A DNA stretch of 64,000 nt from CAJQLB01 sp905479065 (GTDB taxonomy: Bacteria; Bacteroidota; Bacteroidia; Flavobacteriales; Flavobacteriaceae): NCBI GenBank assembly GCA_943846735.1, contig OX044364.1:1178001-1242000 (forward strand). Reading direction: 5' to 3'. How positions within the stretch are numbered: the first letter of the stretch is position 1; every line of letters starts with the position of its first letter. The notes under the pieces were generated by a model. It saw only the letters and a list, made by a program, of their open reading frames with translations. It was not told the DNA's origin and ran no database searches. Position numbers and translations under genes: made by a program. This document shows positions 1 through 8,412 of this stretch, piece after piece.

Positions 1-635
1 AAACTGGGAGACCAGAAACTGTAGATTGGGATGAACCAGAGAAAGTAGCACGTTCTATAAAAATTATGAATATAAAACACGCTGTTCTCACAAGTGTCGA
101 CAGGGATGATTTAAAAGATATGGGAAGCATCATGTGGAGCGAGACCATTAAGGCTGTTCGGCGAATGAATCCAAAAACCACCATGGAAACATTGATACCT
201 GATTTTCAAGGTATTGAAAATCATCTTGACAGACTTATAAAAGCTAGTCCGGAGGTGATTTCGCACAATATGGAAACTGTAAGAAGATTAACCAGAGAAG
301 TGCGTATTCAAGCTAAATATGACAGAAGTCTCAATGTTTTAAAGTACCTCAAAAATGCTGGTCAAAGAAGAACTAAAACGGGATTGATGCTTGGCTTAGG
401 GGAAACAAGAGAAGAAGTTATAGAAACATTGCACGATTTAAAATCAGCATCTGTAGATGTTGTCACCATTGGACAATATCTCCAACCGAGTAAAAGACAT
501 CTTCCAGTAAAACAATTTATTACCCCTGATCAATTTGAAGAGTATAGAGAAATTGGTCTTAATTTAGGATTCCGTCATGTTGAAAGTAGCGCTTTAGTTA
601 GATCTTCATACAAAGCACAGAAACATATCCATTAA
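1..635 (+). CDS. lipA: Lipoyl synthase LipA, C-terminal two thirds (5' truncated by window edge)
   Basis: LipA is a radical-SAM enzyme that inserts two sulfurs into protein-bound octanoyl groups to make the lipoyl cofactor of 2-oxoacid dehydrogenases and the glycine cleavage system. The frame is already open at base 3, so the methionine codon at 66 is internal and the gene starts left of the window. The radical-SAM CxxxCxxC motif is therefore not visible. Recognisable LipA blocks are TGRPETVDWDEPEKVA, then LTSVDRDDLKD, GLMLGLGE, TIGQYLQPSKRHLPV, and the C-terminal RSSYKA whose serine ligates the auxiliary cluster in the family. The stop is followed after one base by the ATG of a GAPDH gene, so the two are probably co-transcribed. 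Confidence 0.96.
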   Translation, partial: TGRPETVDWDEPEKVARSIKIMNIKHAVLTSVDRDDLKDMGSIMWSETIKAVRRMNPKTTMETLIPDFQGIENHLDRLIKASPEVISHNMETVRRLTREVRIQAKYDRSLNVLKYLKNAGQRRTKTGLMLGLGETREEVIETLHDLKSASVDVVTIGQYLQPSKRHLPVKQFITPDQFEEYREIGLNLGFRHVESSALVRSSYKAQKHIH

Positions 636-636
636 G

Positions 637-1632
637 ATGATTACAGTAGCCTTAAATGGTTTTGGCCGTATTGGCAGGCGGGTATTTCGACTACTTCATG
701 AGCATCCTGAAATTAGAGTAGTTAGCATCAACGATTTAGCCGAAGCAAAAACACTTGGTCATCTCTTAAAGTATGACAGCATACACGGTGTTTTTAATGC
801 TATTGTATCAACATATAAAAATTATCTTATTGTTAATGACAGAAAAATACCGATACTAAATTATTCAAATCCAAAAGACCTTGATTGGCATAACAACAAT
901 ATTGATATCGTCATAGAATCTACTGGAAAATTTAAATCTAAACCTATCTTAAGACATCATTTAAAAAAAGGTGTTAAAAAAGTAATACTGACTGCTCCTC
1001 CTGAAAGTGATGATATTCAAACCATTGTATTAGGTGTTAACGACCATTTAATTAATAACAGTGAGGACATCATCTCAAATGCCTCGTGTACAACAAATAA
1101 TGCTGCGCCCATGATATCAGTTATTGATGCTTTAGCGCAAATACAACAAGCCTACATTACAACGGTACATTCTTATACAACAGATCAAAGCTTGCATGAC
1201 CAACCACACCGAGATTTACGGAGAGCAAGAGCTGCTGGACAGTCAATAGTTCCAACAACCACTGGAGCGGCTAAAGCATTAACAAGAATATTTCCAAAAC
1301 TAGCTGATGTAATCGGGGGATGTGGCATCAGAGTCCCAGTTCCTAACGGTTCACTCACTGACATAACGTTTAATGTCAGTAAATCAGTGAGTGTTTCAGA
1401 AATTAATAATACTTTTAAAAAGGCATCAAAAAAACATTTCAAAGGCATCATTGAGTATACTGAAGATCCTATTGTCTCAGTGGACGTATTAGGCAATAGT
1501 CATTCTTGTGTTTTTGATGCTCAAATGACCTCTGTCATTGGGAATATGGTAAAAATTATAGGCTGGTATGATAATGAAACAGCATATTCGCATCGAATCA
1601 TAGAACTTATTGCCAAAATTTCCACAACATAA
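637..1632 (+). CDS. gap: Type I glyceraldehyde-3-phosphate dehydrogenase family protein
   Basis: This 331-residue protein matches the NAD-dependent GAPDH family, which oxidises glyceraldehyde-3-phosphate to 1,3-bisphosphoglycerate (erythrose-4-phosphate dehydrogenases share the fold). The N-terminal NGFGRIGRRVF loop and Asp33 fit NAD binding. The catalytic Cys151 lies in ASCTTNN and the general base His178 in TTVHSYT. The C-terminal WYDNETAYSHR block is also typical. The usual SCTTNC reads SCTTNN here, with Asn at the second cysteine position. The ATG is one base after the lipA stop, so translation is probably coupled. A second GAPDH elsewhere in the genome may carry the main glycolytic flux; the substrate of this copy is not settled by sequence alone. 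Confidence 0.92.
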   Translation: MITVALNGFGRIGRRVFRLLHEHPEIRVVSINDLAEAKTLGHLLKYDSIHGVFNAIVSTYKNYLIVNDRKIPILNYSNPKDLDWHNNNIDIVIESTGKFKSKPILRHHLKKGVKKVILTAPPESDDIQTIVLGVNDHLINNSEDIISNASCTTNNAAPMISVIDALAQIQQAYITTVHSYTTDQSLHDQPHRDLRRARAAGQSIVPTTTGAAKALTRIFPKLADVIGGCGIRVPVPNGSLTDITFNVSKSVSVSEINNTFKKASKKHFKGIIEYTEDPIVSVDVLGNSHSCVFDAQMTSVIGNMVKIIGWYDNETAYSHRIIELIAKISTT

Positions 1633-1687
1633 AACTTTTAGAAAAGCATAAAAACAGGAAAATAATGCATTTTATCGAATATATTGT

Positions 1688-1695
1688 TATATTTG
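1688..1695 (+). promoter_or_regulatory. -7 promoter box for the hybrid kinase
   Basis: TATATTTG matches the Bacteroidota consensus TAnnTTTG and ends 19 nt before the ATG at 1715, giving a leader of about 15 nt. No clear TTG -33 element is seen at the usual distance. Confidence 0.6.
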
Positions 1696-1714
1696 ACGAT
1701 AAAACGGCTTCTAA

Positions 1715-3943
1715 ATGTCCCAATTCAAATATTGCATATTTGTCTTTTTAGTCTTAAATAGTTTCTTATCCTTCCCTCAACAGATTGAAGATGATGTAGA
1801 AATTAGGCGTAATGAAATAGCTTTTAAAATAAGTGATACCAAACTCAAAATACAAAATGGTAATTTCGATGTCGCCTTAAAAAATCTTGAAAATCTATTA
1901 TCTGAAACAGAAAAAATTAACGATAAGAAGAGTCAGGCAATAGTCCTTTCTAATTTTTCAGATTTATACTTAGCTACCGAAAATATTGAGAGTGCAGAAA
2001 CTTATATTTTCAAGGCAATTTCGATTCAAAATAATATAGATGATCCTTTAAATTTAGCTATAAGTCGTTTTATCCACGGAAAAATAAAATTTAAAAAATT
2101 AGAATTCAAAACAGCGTTAGATCTTTTCAATTCTTCTAGAACTATTTTCAAGGAGCAAGGACTAGACAAAATGTATGTTGAGGCGACATTTAAAGTGGCA
2201 AAAACATTGATTGAGTTAAACAAATTAAATGAAGCTAACTTGCTTTTGGATGAAGTTATTTTACTCTCAAAAACATATGATTACAAAGATTTGCACAGTG
2301 CTGCATTAAATAACATCGGCCTTATCGCTTTCAAAGAAACTAAATTGGAGAAAGCATTAACCCAAACAAAGAAAGGATTACAACTATCTGTTACTATTAA
2401 TGATTTGACGTTACAAAAAGAATCCAATCAAATCTTGGGTCTTATATATGAGGCACTAGGTTCATATGAATTACAGGCAAAAAGTTTAAAATCCTACATC
2501 AATTTAGATGATTCATTGGCCAAAATCGAAAAGGAGCGCACGTATCCAGAAAAAGAAAATACCAAACAAATAATTGCCGAAAAAGATGCTATCATAGAAA
2601 ATCAAGAAAGTGAGCTTATCGAAAAAAAAGAGACAACTAGCTTGGCTCGACTAATCACTATTCTAAGTGTAGCATTAATTACCATATTATCATTATTAAC
2701 ACTTTCCTTATACAAAAACAACAATATTAGATTAAAAACTAATAACATGCTGTATAAGAAAAATGAAGAATTACTCACTGAAAAAGAGCGTGCTGAAATT
2801 GCGGCAAAAACAAAATCAAACTTTTTATCGACGGTTACACATGAGCTCAGAACACCACTTTATGCGGTGACAGGCTTGACCAAAATGTTGTTAGAAGAAA
2901 ATCCAAAACCCGATCAAATACAGCATCTTAAGAGCCTACAGTTTTCAGGTGACTACTTACTCACTTTCATCAACGATATTCTTCAAATAAATAAGATTGA
3001 GGCCAACAAAGTTGAACTAGATCCTGAAATTTTTAATCTAAAAACGAAAGTTGAAAATGTTGTGGCAGCGTTAAATAATTCTGCCATGGATAACAATACC
3101 CTGATACACATTGAATATGATACAAATCTTCCTTACGTATTTGATGGTGATCAATTAAAAATATCTCAAATTCTAATCAATCTTATTGGTAATTCCATTA
3201 AGTTTACAAAAGACGGAGACATCTGGGTACGAGTGACTCAATTGAAAAAAACTAAAAAAAATCACTTCATTCGAATTGAAGTAGAAGACAATGGTATCGG
3301 TATTACCAAAGAAAAACAAGAGCACATGTTTGAGAGTTTTTCTCAGGGGTCTGTTCAAATTAATCGTAAATATGGAGGAACTGGGCTTGGCCTATCAATC
3401 GTTAAAGGTTTAATTGATATTTTAAAAGGCAAAATTTATCTAAAAAGTGAAATCGGTAAGGGGACTTCCTTTTTCATTGAATTATCCATAACAGAATCTG
3501 AAAAAACGGTTAAAGTTAAAAAACGAAACTATTCAGAGGACATCATCAAACTAGACTTAAAAGACGTGAAAATTTTAGTAGTTGAAGACAATAAGATCAA
3601 TCAAATGATCACCAAAAAAATTCTAAATAAAATGGCCCTAAACTGTGATGTCATTGATAACGGCGAAGAAGCAGTTGAGATGGTGAAAGAGACATCGTAC
3701 AATATCGTATTGATGGATATTCATATGCCAGGAATAAGCGGTATAGAGGCCACAAAGCGCATTAGAAGTTTCGATAAAGATCTTACTATTTTTGCACTTA
3801 CTGCCGTGACATTGGAAGATAAAATGCAAGAATTCGACGAGGCTGGATTTAATGATATCATATCTAAACCTTTTAAACAAGAAGATTTTGAGAAAAAATT
3901 ATATCTCACTTTGTCCGATGATAAACCAATCACCATAGCTTAA
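1715..3943 (+). CDS. TPR-containing hybrid sensor histidine kinase/response regulator
   Basis: A 742-residue membrane sensor kinase. A signal-like N-terminus (residues 1-22) is followed by a periplasmic region of tetratricopeptide-type helices (about 30-270), a short coiled coil and one membrane segment (about 312-333). The cytoplasmic part has a HisKA domain with phospho-accepting His376 in VTHELRTP. An HATPase domain follows, with N box Asn489/Asn493, DNGIGI at 525-530 and GGTGLGL at 554-560. A receiver domain comes last, with phospho-acceptor Asp668 in LMDIHMPG and Lys718 in KPF. There is no HPt or DNA-binding domain, so the output must pass to a separate protein. No regulator gene sits next to it, and its ligand is unknown. 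Confidence 0.93.
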   Translation: MSQFKYCIFVFLVLNSFLSFPQQIEDDVEIRRNEIAFKISDTKLKIQNGNFDVALKNLENLLSETEKINDKKSQAIVLSNFSDLYLATENIESAETYIFKAISIQNNIDDPLNLAISRFIHGKIKFKKLEFKTALDLFNSSRTIFKEQGLDKMYVEATFKVAKTLIELNKLNEANLLLDEVILLSKTYDYKDLHSAALNNIGLIAFKETKLEKALTQTKKGLQLSVTINDLTLQKESNQILGLIYEALGSYELQAKSLKSYINLDDSLAKIEKERTYPEKENTKQIIAEKDAIIENQESELIEKKETTSLARLITILSVALITILSLLTLSLYKNNNIRLKTNNMLYKKNEELLTEKERAEIAAKTKSNFLSTVTHELRTPLYAVTGLTKMLLEENPKPDQIQHLKSLQFSGDYLLTFINDILQINKIEANKVELDPEIFNLKTKVENVVAALNNSAMDNNTLIHIEYDTNLPYVFDGDQLKISQILINLIGNSIKFTKDGDIWVRVTQLKKTKKNHFIRIEVEDNGIGITKEKQEHMFESFSQGSVQINRKYGGTGLGLSIVKGLIDILKGKIYLKSEIGKGTSFFIELSITESEKTVKVKKRNYSEDIIKLDLKDVKILVVEDNKINQMITKKILNKMALNCDVIDNGEEAVEMVKETSYNIVLMDIHMPGISGIEATKRIRSFDKDLTIFALTAVTLEDKMQEFDEAGFNDIISKPFKQEDFEKKLYLTLSDDKPITIA

Positions 3944-3946
3944 CAA

Positions 3947-4948
3947 CTATTTTAAGAATGACTCAATAGCAGAGTCAAAACTATTTGAATTTACCATTTT
4001 AGTTTGTATCGGTAAATAAAAAAGTTTGTGATCATCCACTTTACCTTCAAGCTTTACGTAATCTTTTTCAGTAGTAACAATTATTTCTTCTTTTTGAAAA
4101 TTTAAAATATCTAATTGTTTAAAATCATAATGGTCCCTAAAAACTAAATGTTTAAATATAAGTCCCTCCTCAGTCAGATAATTAACTAAGGGTTTCGGAT
4201 TTGCAATGCCCGTAACAAGTGTGAACTTTTTATTCGTAAGAGTTTTTAAGGACATCTCTTGCTGTTGTGAATAAATAAATTGAGAGTAACCTATATAACT
4301 AAAAAATAATTTCTGATAAGACTTAATACTCAATCGTTGCTTTATTTGAAAACATTTTTGTTGAGTAATATCATGCGGGCACTTTGTTACAACAACGATG
4401 TCAGCACGATCGGATCCAGATTTTGATTCACGCAAGTTTCCCACTGGTAACAACATATCGTCAACATACAAGTCATCATAACTTGTTAGTAGTATGTTTA
4501 AACCTGAATAAACTTGTCTGTGTTGGAAAGCGTCATCTAGTAGTAAAAGTTTGGGTTCTTTATTTAATTTAATCAGGGACTCTATAGCAAGACGTCTATC
4601 CTCTCCTACCACCACTGTAATGTTTGAGAACTTTTGATAAAACTGAAAGGGCTCATCCCCTATAATTTGCGACGTAGCATTATTATCTGCAATTATAAAT
4701 CCTTTGGTTTGTCTTCCATAACCTCTGCTAAGGGTTGTTATTTTATGCTTAGTTTCTAATAATCTAATTAAATATTCAATCATTGGTGTTTTCCCGGTAC
4801 CACCAACGTTTAAATTCCCAACGCATATGATTGGAAAATTAAAACTTTTAGACTCAAATAGCTTTTGATTAAAACAAAAATTACGAACCCATGTAGCCAC
4901 AAAATAAAGAGGAACAAACGGCATTAATATTTTTCTAAACATCTTCAC
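3947..4948 (-). CDS. lpxK: Tetraacyldisaccharide 4'-kinase LpxK
   Basis: LpxK phosphorylates the 4' position of the lipid A disaccharide precursor at the inner face of the cytoplasmic membrane. The 333-residue protein has the expected N-terminal hydrophobic anchor (residues 8-22) and a P-loop, VGNLNVGGTGKTP, at about 43-55. It also has TLSRGYGR and LLLDDAFQHR, both diagnostic of the family. Its stop lies only 3 nt from the stop of the convergent hybrid kinase, with no hairpin terminator visible between them. It is divergent from the Nif3-family gene across a 45-nt gap that must hold both promoters. Confidence 0.96.
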   Translation of the reverse strand: MKMFRKILMPFVPLYFVATWVRNFCFNQKLFESKSFNFPIICVGNLNVGGTGKTPMIEYLIRLLETKHKITTLSRGYGRQTKGFIIADNNATSQIIGDEPFQFYQKFSNITVVVGEDRRLAIESLIKLNKEPKLLLLDDAFQHRQVYSGLNILLTSYDDLYVDDMLLPVGNLRESKSGSDRADIVVVTKCPHDITQQKCFQIKQRLSIKSYQKLFFSYIGYSQFIYSQQQEMSLKTLTNKKFTLVTGIANPKPLVNYLTEEGLIFKHLVFRDHYDFKQLDILNFQKEEIIVTTEKDYVKLEGKVDDHKLFYLPIQTKMVNSNSFDSAIESFLK

Positions 4949-4967
4949 AATGACGAAAGTAATTATT

Positions 4968-4975
4968 TATATTTG
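4968..4975 (+). promoter_or_regulatory. -7 promoter box for the Nif3-family gene
   Basis: TATATTTG, a full match to TAnnTTTG. Its last three bases are the TTG codon that would start the longest open frame (4973), so that start cannot be on the transcript and the ATG at 4994 is the real one. The predicted leader is about 15 nt. Confidence 0.65.
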
Positions 4976-4993
4976 AACATAAATAAAATAATT

Positions 4994-6088
4994 ATGATTG
5001 TTCAAAATGTCATCACTCATTTAGAAGAACTCTCACCACTCACTTATGCTGAAGAATATGACAACGTTGGTTTATTGGTTGGAAATCGTAAAGCACAGGT
5101 TACGGGGGTATTAGTAACCTTAGATACAACAGAAGGTGTAATTGAAGAAGCCTTAAAAAACAAGTGTAATCTTATTGTCAGTTTTCATCCAATAATTTTT
5201 AAAGGATTAAAAAAACTTACAGGCCATAACTATGTAGAACGAATTGTAATTCAAGCAATAAAAAATGATATTGCAATTTATGCAATTCATACGGCTTTAG
5301 ATAATGTCATTAACGGTGTTAATGATGCTATTTGCAGACGTATGGAGCTACGTAATAAGCATATCTTGATACCTCAAAAGGGGACACTAAAAAAATTGAT
5401 TACCTATGTCCCCAAAAGCAATCTCGTAAAGGTAAGAAATGAACTATTTAGGGTTGGAGCAGGTCGTCTAGAACATTATAATAAATGCAGTTTCAATATT
5501 GATGGAAAAGGAACATTTGAAGGTAATGTAACATCAAACCCAACAATCGGAAGTCAGGGAGCTTTTTATGAAAATGCAGAAGTCCAATTATCATTAATTT
5601 TCGAAAAGCACTTGGAGAAAAATATTTTACAAACATTGTTTGCGACACATCCTTACGAAAAAGTAGCTTACGAGATTTTGTCCATTGATAATCATAATCA
5701 CAACATCGGAATGGGAATGATTGGAGAATTACCCGAGGCTATGGAAGAACTAAGATTTTTGAAAGTCCTTAAGCAAAAAATGAACACCTCCTTCATTAAA
5801 CATTCAAAAACTTTTAATAGAAAAATCAAAAAAGTTGCAGTTTTGGGAGGCTCTGGAAGCTTTGCCATTGAGCATGCGATTAAGCAGAATGCTGATGTCC
5901 TTATTACTGCCGACTTAAAATACCATGATTTTTTTAAGGCTGAACACAATATATTACTGGCCGATATCGGTCATTATGAAAGTGAGCAGTACACAAAATC
6001 ACTTTTAGTAGCCTATCTTACAAAAAAAATTCCTAATTTTGCAATCATTTTATCAAACACAGACACCAATCCAATAAAGTATTCATAA
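4994..6088 (+). CDS. Nif3-like dinuclear metal centre protein
   Basis: A 364-residue member of the Nif3/YbgI family, hexameric proteins with a two-metal site whose cellular role is poorly defined. Family blocks seen are EEYDNVGLLVG near the N-terminus, IVSFHPIIFKGLK with the metal-binding His, the IHTALDN block, and near the C-terminus VAVLGGSGS and ITADLKYHDF. The length of about 365 residues is that of the long form, with an inserted domain between the halves (about 130-240 here). The longest frame starts at a TTG at 4973, but that codon is inside a -7 box, so I take the ATG at 4994. The next gene begins 2 nt after the stop, indicating an operon. Confidence 0.9.
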   Translation: MIVQNVITHLEELSPLTYAEEYDNVGLLVGNRKAQVTGVLVTLDTTEGVIEEALKNKCNLIVSFHPIIFKGLKKLTGHNYVERIVIQAIKNDIAIYAIHTALDNVINGVNDAICRRMELRNKHILIPQKGTLKKLITYVPKSNLVKVRNELFRVGAGRLEHYNKCSFNIDGKGTFEGNVTSNPTIGSQGAFYENAEVQLSLIFEKHLEKNILQTLFATHPYEKVAYEILSIDNHNHNIGMGMIGELPEAMEELRFLKVLKQKMNTSFIKHSKTFNRKIKKVAVLGGSGSFAIEHAIKQNADVLITADLKYHDFFKAEHNILLADIGHYESEQYTKSLLVAYLTKKIPNFAIILSNTDTNPIKYS

Positions 6089-6090
6089 GC

Positions 6091-6870
6091 ATGGCAAAAA
6101 AGAAAGAAGTTAGCGTAGAAGAGCGTTTAAGAGCGTTGTATGATTTACAACTTATAGATTCACGTGTGGACGAAATTAGAAATGTCAGGGGAGAGCTACC
6201 TTTAGAGGTAAGAGATTTAGAAGACGAAGTAGAAGGTCTCAACACTCGTTTTCAAAAATTAAATGACAGTCTTACTGATATTGATGAGCAAATAAAATCT
6301 AAGAAAAATTTAATTGAGGAAGCGAAAGCATTAATCAAAAAGTATACGGAACAACAAAAAAATGTTCGAAATAACAGAGAATTTAATTCTCTATCAAAAG
6401 AAACAGAATTTCAAGAATTAGAAATTCAGCTTGCTGAAAAACACATTAAAGAATTTAAAGTTCAAATAGAGCAAAAAGATGAGGTCATTTCACAAACGAA
6501 ATTAAAGTTAAAAGAACGTCAAGATCACCTCAAACATAAAAAAAGTGAATTAGATGCAATTCTTGCGGAGACAGAAAAAGAAGAACAAGCACTTCTGAAG
6601 AAATCTGACGATTATAAAAAGTCTATTGAAGAACGTTTAGTTGTCGCTTATGATAGAATCAGAGTCAATGTGAAAAATGGTCTTGCAGTCGTTCCAATTG
6701 AACGGGGTGCATCAGGTGGTTCATTTTTTACGATTCCTCCACAAGTTCAAGCTGAAATTGCTTCAAGAAAAAAAATTATTACAGATGAACACAGTGGCCG
6801 CATTTTGGTGGATGAAGCACTAGCAACCGAACAAAAGGCAAAAATGGAAAAGATGTTTGCCAAATTGTAA
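6091..6870 (+). CDS. Coiled-coil protein of the C4 zinc-ribbon family, cysteines lost
   Basis: A 259-residue protein with a long charged coiled coil (about 35-185) followed by a C-terminal block that aligns with the C4 zinc-ribbon family often found beside nif3 genes. The ribbon scaffold is clear (VVPIERGASGGSFFTIPPQ, then KKIITDEHSGRILVDEAL), but the four expected cysteines read Ser208, Ser211, Asp232 and Ser235. The protein has no cysteine at all, so it cannot bind zinc in the usual way. The function of the family is not established; the nucleic-acid binding often proposed is inference. The gene follows the Nif3-family gene by 2 nt and ends at a strong terminator. Confidence 0.88.
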   Translation: MAKKKEVSVEERLRALYDLQLIDSRVDEIRNVRGELPLEVRDLEDEVEGLNTRFQKLNDSLTDIDEQIKSKKNLIEEAKALIKKYTEQQKNVRNNREFNSLSKETEFQELEIQLAEKHIKEFKVQIEQKDEVISQTKLKLKERQDHLKHKKSELDAILAETEKEEQALLKKSDDYKKSIEERLVVAYDRIRVNVKNGLAVVPIERGASGGSFFTIPPQVQAEIASRKKIITDEHSGRILVDEALATEQKAKMEKMFAKL

Positions 6871-6888
6871 CAAATTAAAATTATTTTA

Positions 6889-6923
6889 AAAAAAGCCTTT
6901 AATGATATGTTAAAGGCTTTTTT
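6889..6923 (+). terminator. Rho-independent terminator after the nif3/zinc-ribbon operon
   Basis: The arms AAAAAGCCTTTAA and TTAAAGGCTTTTT pair perfectly around the 7-nt loop TGATATG, and the right arm runs into T residues. It lies 18 nt after the stop at 6870 and closes the two-gene operon. Confidence 0.9.
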
Positions 6924-6967
6924 ATTTACAAGATAATTCTGTTTATTGATATTTATAATTTCGTCTT

Positions 6968-7648
6968 ATGAAACTGTTTACCTATTCATTCCTGTTGGCT
7001 TTACTATTTAATTGCCAAAACAATGCTCAAAAATCCATTAACGCGTTAAATGGAAAAAGCAAAATTGAACAAGACCTCATGAAGGCTAAGCCTACAATGG
7101 TGCCGCTTGAAAATGGTAAAGCTAGGGCTTATTTTGCAAGTGGCTGTTTCTGGTGTGTTGAAGCTATTTATGAAAGTCTTATAGGTGTAGAAGAAGTAAT
7201 CAATGGTTACTCTGGAGGTCATACCTTAAACCCAACTTACGAAGCGAGCAACACTGGTAGAACAGGGCACGCTGAAGCAGTCGAAGTCATTTATGATCCT
7301 AATCTAATCGATTTTGCAACTTTAGTAGATGTCTATTTTGGTTCACAAAATTCCATTCAAGTAAATGGTCAAGGTCCTGACATTGGCTCTCAGTATCGCT
7401 CAATTATCTTTTACCAAAATGACAAACAAAAGCAGACCATCATATCAAAAAAAGAAACTCTATCTAAACAACTCAAAAAGCGATTGGCAGCTGAGATTAT
7501 GCCATTTCAAAAATTTTGGATGGGTGAAGATTATCATCAAAATTATGAGCGTTTACACCCTGAATCAAGTTATATCCAAAGGATATCAATTCCAAGATTA
7601 AATAAATTTAAACGAAAATTTCCTCAATTGCTTAAAGACACTCATTAA
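6968..7648 (+). CDS. msrA: Peptide-methionine (S)-S-oxide reductase MsrA, exported
   Basis: MsrA repairs oxidised methionine (S-sulfoxide) in proteins. The 226-residue product has a hydrophobic N-terminal export signal (about 1-16) and the catalytic motif GCFWC at 59-63, with Cys60 as nucleophile. Other family blocks are YSGGHTLNPTYE, GRTGHAEAVEV, GPDIGSQYRS and the C-terminal FWMGEDYHQNY. The signal ends in LLFNC; Asn before the cysteine is a poor lipobox, so lipid attachment is uncertain, but export to the periplasm is likely. There is no fused MsrB domain. A lipoprotein gene follows after 33 nt on the same strand and may be co-transcribed. Confidence 0.94.
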   Translation: MKLFTYSFLLALLFNCQNNAQKSINALNGKSKIEQDLMKAKPTMVPLENGKARAYFASGCFWCVEAIYESLIGVEEVINGYSGGHTLNPTYEASNTGRTGHAEAVEVIYDPNLIDFATLVDVYFGSQNSIQVNGQGPDIGSQYRSIIFYQNDKQKQTIISKKETLSKQLKKRLAAEIMPFQKFWMGEDYHQNYERLHPESSYIQRISIPRLNKFKRKFPQLLKDTH

Positions 7649-7659
7649 ATATTTAATGA
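7642..7659. repeat. Perfect 18-bp AT palindrome at the end of msrA
   Basis: TCATTAAATATTTAATGA is its own reverse complement and contains the msrA stop codon. It lacks a GC stem and a T tract, so it does not look like an efficient terminator. It could be a binding site or chance in an AT-rich genome. Confidence 0.4.
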
Positions 7660-7681
7660 TCATTACTCTAAGAACGACATT

Positions 7682-8347
7682 ATGAAAAAAATTGTTTTCG
7701 TGTTTGCGATACTAACTGTATTCTCTTGTAAGCAAAAGAAAGAACAAATAATAATTGAAGATATCTCAGTAGCACAAAAAATAGCGAATGCTCACGGCTT
7801 CAAAAGGTGGGACAACGTGACATCAGTTGAGTTTACTTTTGGTGGACAAATTGAGGATACAAACAGTGGGCGCTCATGGGCTTGGAATCCAAAAACTAAA
7901 GACATTAAACTCAAGAAAAGCAACAAGACTGTTGTCTATAATCAAAAGCAATTAGACTCATCAAATTTAAAAATAGATAAAGCATTTATCAATGATAAAT
8001 TTTGGGCGTTTATCCCCTTTCAGCTTGTTTGGGATACTGGTGTTTCAATTTCTAAACCCATAAAGTCTTTAGCTCCAGTAACAAATACAGAATTAAATAA
8101 ATTAACCTTGTTATATTCAAATCAGGGAGGTTACACACCAGGAGACGCTTATGACATCTACTTCAACAATGATTATATCATAAAGGAATGGACGTTCAGA
8201 AGAAATAACGCAACGGAAGCAACACTTACTAATACATTTGAAAATTATATTGATATCGAAGGAATAAAAGTAGCACAAGAACACAAAAAGGCTGATGGAA
8301 AGTGGAACCTTTTAATAAGAGATCTCAAAATCCAATTTGAGGAATAA
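7682..8347 (+). CDS. Uncharacterised lipoprotein
   Basis: A 221-residue protein that I do not recognise to a characterised family. It has a lipoprotein signal peptide with the lipobox VFSC (Cys16), so it should be anchored to the inner or outer membrane. The mature part is beta-rich and soluble, with aromatic-rich blocks around WDNVTSVEFTFGG, SWAWNPKT and KFWAFIPFQLVWDTG, a pattern of small secreted lipoproteins common in Flavobacteriia. There are no membrane segments beyond the signal. It lies 33 nt after msrA on the same strand, and kynU follows behind its own promoter. Confidence 0.8.
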   Translation: MKKIVFVFAILTVFSCKQKKEQIIIEDISVAQKIANAHGFKRWDNVTSVEFTFGGQIEDTNSGRSWAWNPKTKDIKLKKSNKTVVYNQKQLDSSNLKIDKAFINDKFWAFIPFQLVWDTGVSISKPIKSLAPVTNTELNKLTLLYSNQGGYTPGDAYDIYFNNDYIIKEWTFRRNNATEATLTNTFENYIDIEGIKVAQEHKKADGKWNLLIRDLKIQFEE

Positions 8348-8382
8348 TTTGACAAAGCGAAAGTATTAACTCTTATTTTCTT

Positions 8383-8390
8383 TATTTTTG
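8383..8390 (+). promoter_or_regulatory. -7 promoter box of the kynurenine cluster
   Basis: TATTTTTG matches TAnnTTTG and ends 22 nt before the TTG start of kynU. It is the only full match seen in the short gap upstream of the cluster, so it is the likely main promoter. Confidence 0.55.
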
Positions 8391-8412
8391 AAATAATCCA
8401 AAAACTAAAACA

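Noticed and set aside
1185..1496. 103-codon minus-strand frame inside the GAPDH gene
   Set aside because: It mirrors the conserved GAPDH codons and has no start context or promoter.
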